Origin: Brevundimonas sp. UBA986
GTDB taxonomy: Bacteria > Pseudomonadota > Alphaproteobacteria > Caulobacterales > Caulobacteraceae
Direction: 5' to 3'
DNA length: 5,840 nt
Assembly: GCA_002292165.1 (NCBI GenBank)
Contig: DBBK01000209.1
Span: 1 to 5,840, forward strand
Below the pieces are notes generated by a model. It ran no database searches. It was not told where the DNA came from and saw only the letters and a program-made list of their open reading frames with translations. This document shows, piece after piece, positions 5,510-5,840 of the stretch; positions within the stretch are counted from its first letter, which is position 1; each line of letters starts with the position of its first letter. The translations under genes and the position numbers were made by a program.

Positions 5510-5840
5510 CCCTCGATCGCGCCCAACTGGAAACCGTCATCGAAAAGGCGTGGGACGACCGCGCAGAGCTGTCGCCCTCGACCCATGGCGAGGTGCGCCA
5601 TGCCGTCGAACAGGCCCTGGCCTTGCTGGATTCGGGTGAGGCCCGGGTCGCCACGCGTGGCGACGACGGCGTCTGGACCACCCACCAGTGGCTGAAAAAG
5701 GCGGTGCTCCTGTCCTTCCGCCTGAATGACAACCAGATCATGCGCGCGGGCGAACGCGCCGTGGCCAGCCCGACCTCGGGCGCACCCGGCGTCGGCCCCT
5801 TCTGGGACAAGGTGCCCAACAAGTTCGGCGACTGGACCGC
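5506..5840 (+). CDS. dapD: Tetrahydrodipicolinate N-succinyltransferase (3'-truncated)
   Basis: The first 111 codons are present; the gene runs off the window. The protein matches the N-terminal domain of DapD: ALALLDSGEARVA (about residues 42-54), THQWLKKAVLLSFRLNDNQ (62-80) and FWDKVPNKFGDW (98-109) closely parallel the E. coli enzyme (LLDSG, THQWLKKAVLLSFR, FDKVPMKF). DapD transfers succinyl from succinyl-CoA to tetrahydrodipicolinate in the succinylase branch of lysine and meso-diaminopimelate synthesis, in the cytoplasm. The left-handed beta-helix acyltransferase domain would follow outside the window. Relative to my recollection of E. coli DapD there is an insertion of about ten Gly/Pro/Ser-rich residues (about 86-97) before FWDKVP. 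The ATG overlaps the stop of the HAD gene, and GGAG (5494-5497) lies 8 bases upstream. Confidence 0.92.
   Translation, partial: MTLDRAQLETVIEKAWDDRAELSPSTHGEVRHAVEQALALLDSGEARVATRGDDGVWTTHQWLKKAVLLSFRLNDNQIMRAGERAVASPTSGAPGVGPFWDKVPNKFGDWT

Noticed and set aside
1..5840. Pseudaminic acid locus as the alternative reading
   Set aside because: The dehydratase carries TSTSEVYG rather than PseB features, and a NeuC-like 2-epimerase is present instead of a PseG-type hydrolase.
1..5840. Mobile elements, CRISPR arrays, tRNA or rRNA genes
   Set aside because: No transposase motif, direct repeat array, terminal inverted repeats or tRNA-like cloverleaf was seen; nearly all bases are accounted for by ordinary genes.

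Overview
The window looks like chromosomal DNA from a GC-rich alphaproteobacterium, most likely a member of the Caulobacteraceae such as Brevundimonas or Caulobacter. Reasons: strongly GC-biased third codon positions, frequent GTG starts, 4-base stop/start overlaps, and the kind of protein set present. This is recognition by eye; no database search was run.

Left half (about 1-3585): part of a nonulosonic acid (sialic-acid-like sugar) locus, best read as CMP-legionaminic acid synthesis. It holds the C-terminal part of a NeuC/LegG-type hydrolysing 2-epimerase (+), a NeuA/LegF-type CMP-sugar synthetase on the opposite strand (-), a LegB-type NAD-dependent 4,6-dehydratase (+), and a PtmE-type sugar nucleotidyltransferase with two N-terminal CBS domains (+). 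A 4,6-dehydratase, a NeuC-like 2-epimerase and a CBS-nucleotidyltransferase together point to legionaminic acid rather than Neu5Ac (no dehydratase needed) or pseudaminic acid (PseB and PseG are different families). PtmE would make the nucleotide sugar, LegB would oxidise and dehydrate it, LegG would release and epimerise the sugar, and LegF would activate the final acid with CTP. The aminotransferase (LegC), acetyltransferase (LegH) and synthase (LegI/NeuB) are not in the window. The likely use is glycosylation of flagellin or another surface structure.

Middle (3586-3863): a 58-residue protein with two DnaJ-like CxxCxGxG zinc motifs, encoded on the minus strand, ends 3 bases from the end of the ptmE-like gene. 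It is divergent from argB. The gap between them holds a near-perfect 16-bp palindrome and a plausible argB promoter.

Right half (3864-5840): an amino-acid biosynthesis operon of argB (N-acetylglutamate kinase), a HAD-family phosphatase of the pyrimidine 5'-nucleotidase type, and dapD (tetrahydrodipicolinate N-succinyltransferase, cut by the window end). The genes are joined by 4-base overlaps (GTGA, ATGA), so they are probably transcribed and translated together.

The most notable points are the inverted legF gene, which shares a CTAG with the end of the legG-like gene and diverges from legB; the GDP-type legionaminate route implied by the CBS-nucleotidyltransferase; the small zinc-motif protein with its upstream palindrome; and a possible leaderless start for argB. 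No mobile elements, CRISPR arrays, tRNA or rRNA genes were seen. Every non-coding gap is shorter than 150 bases.
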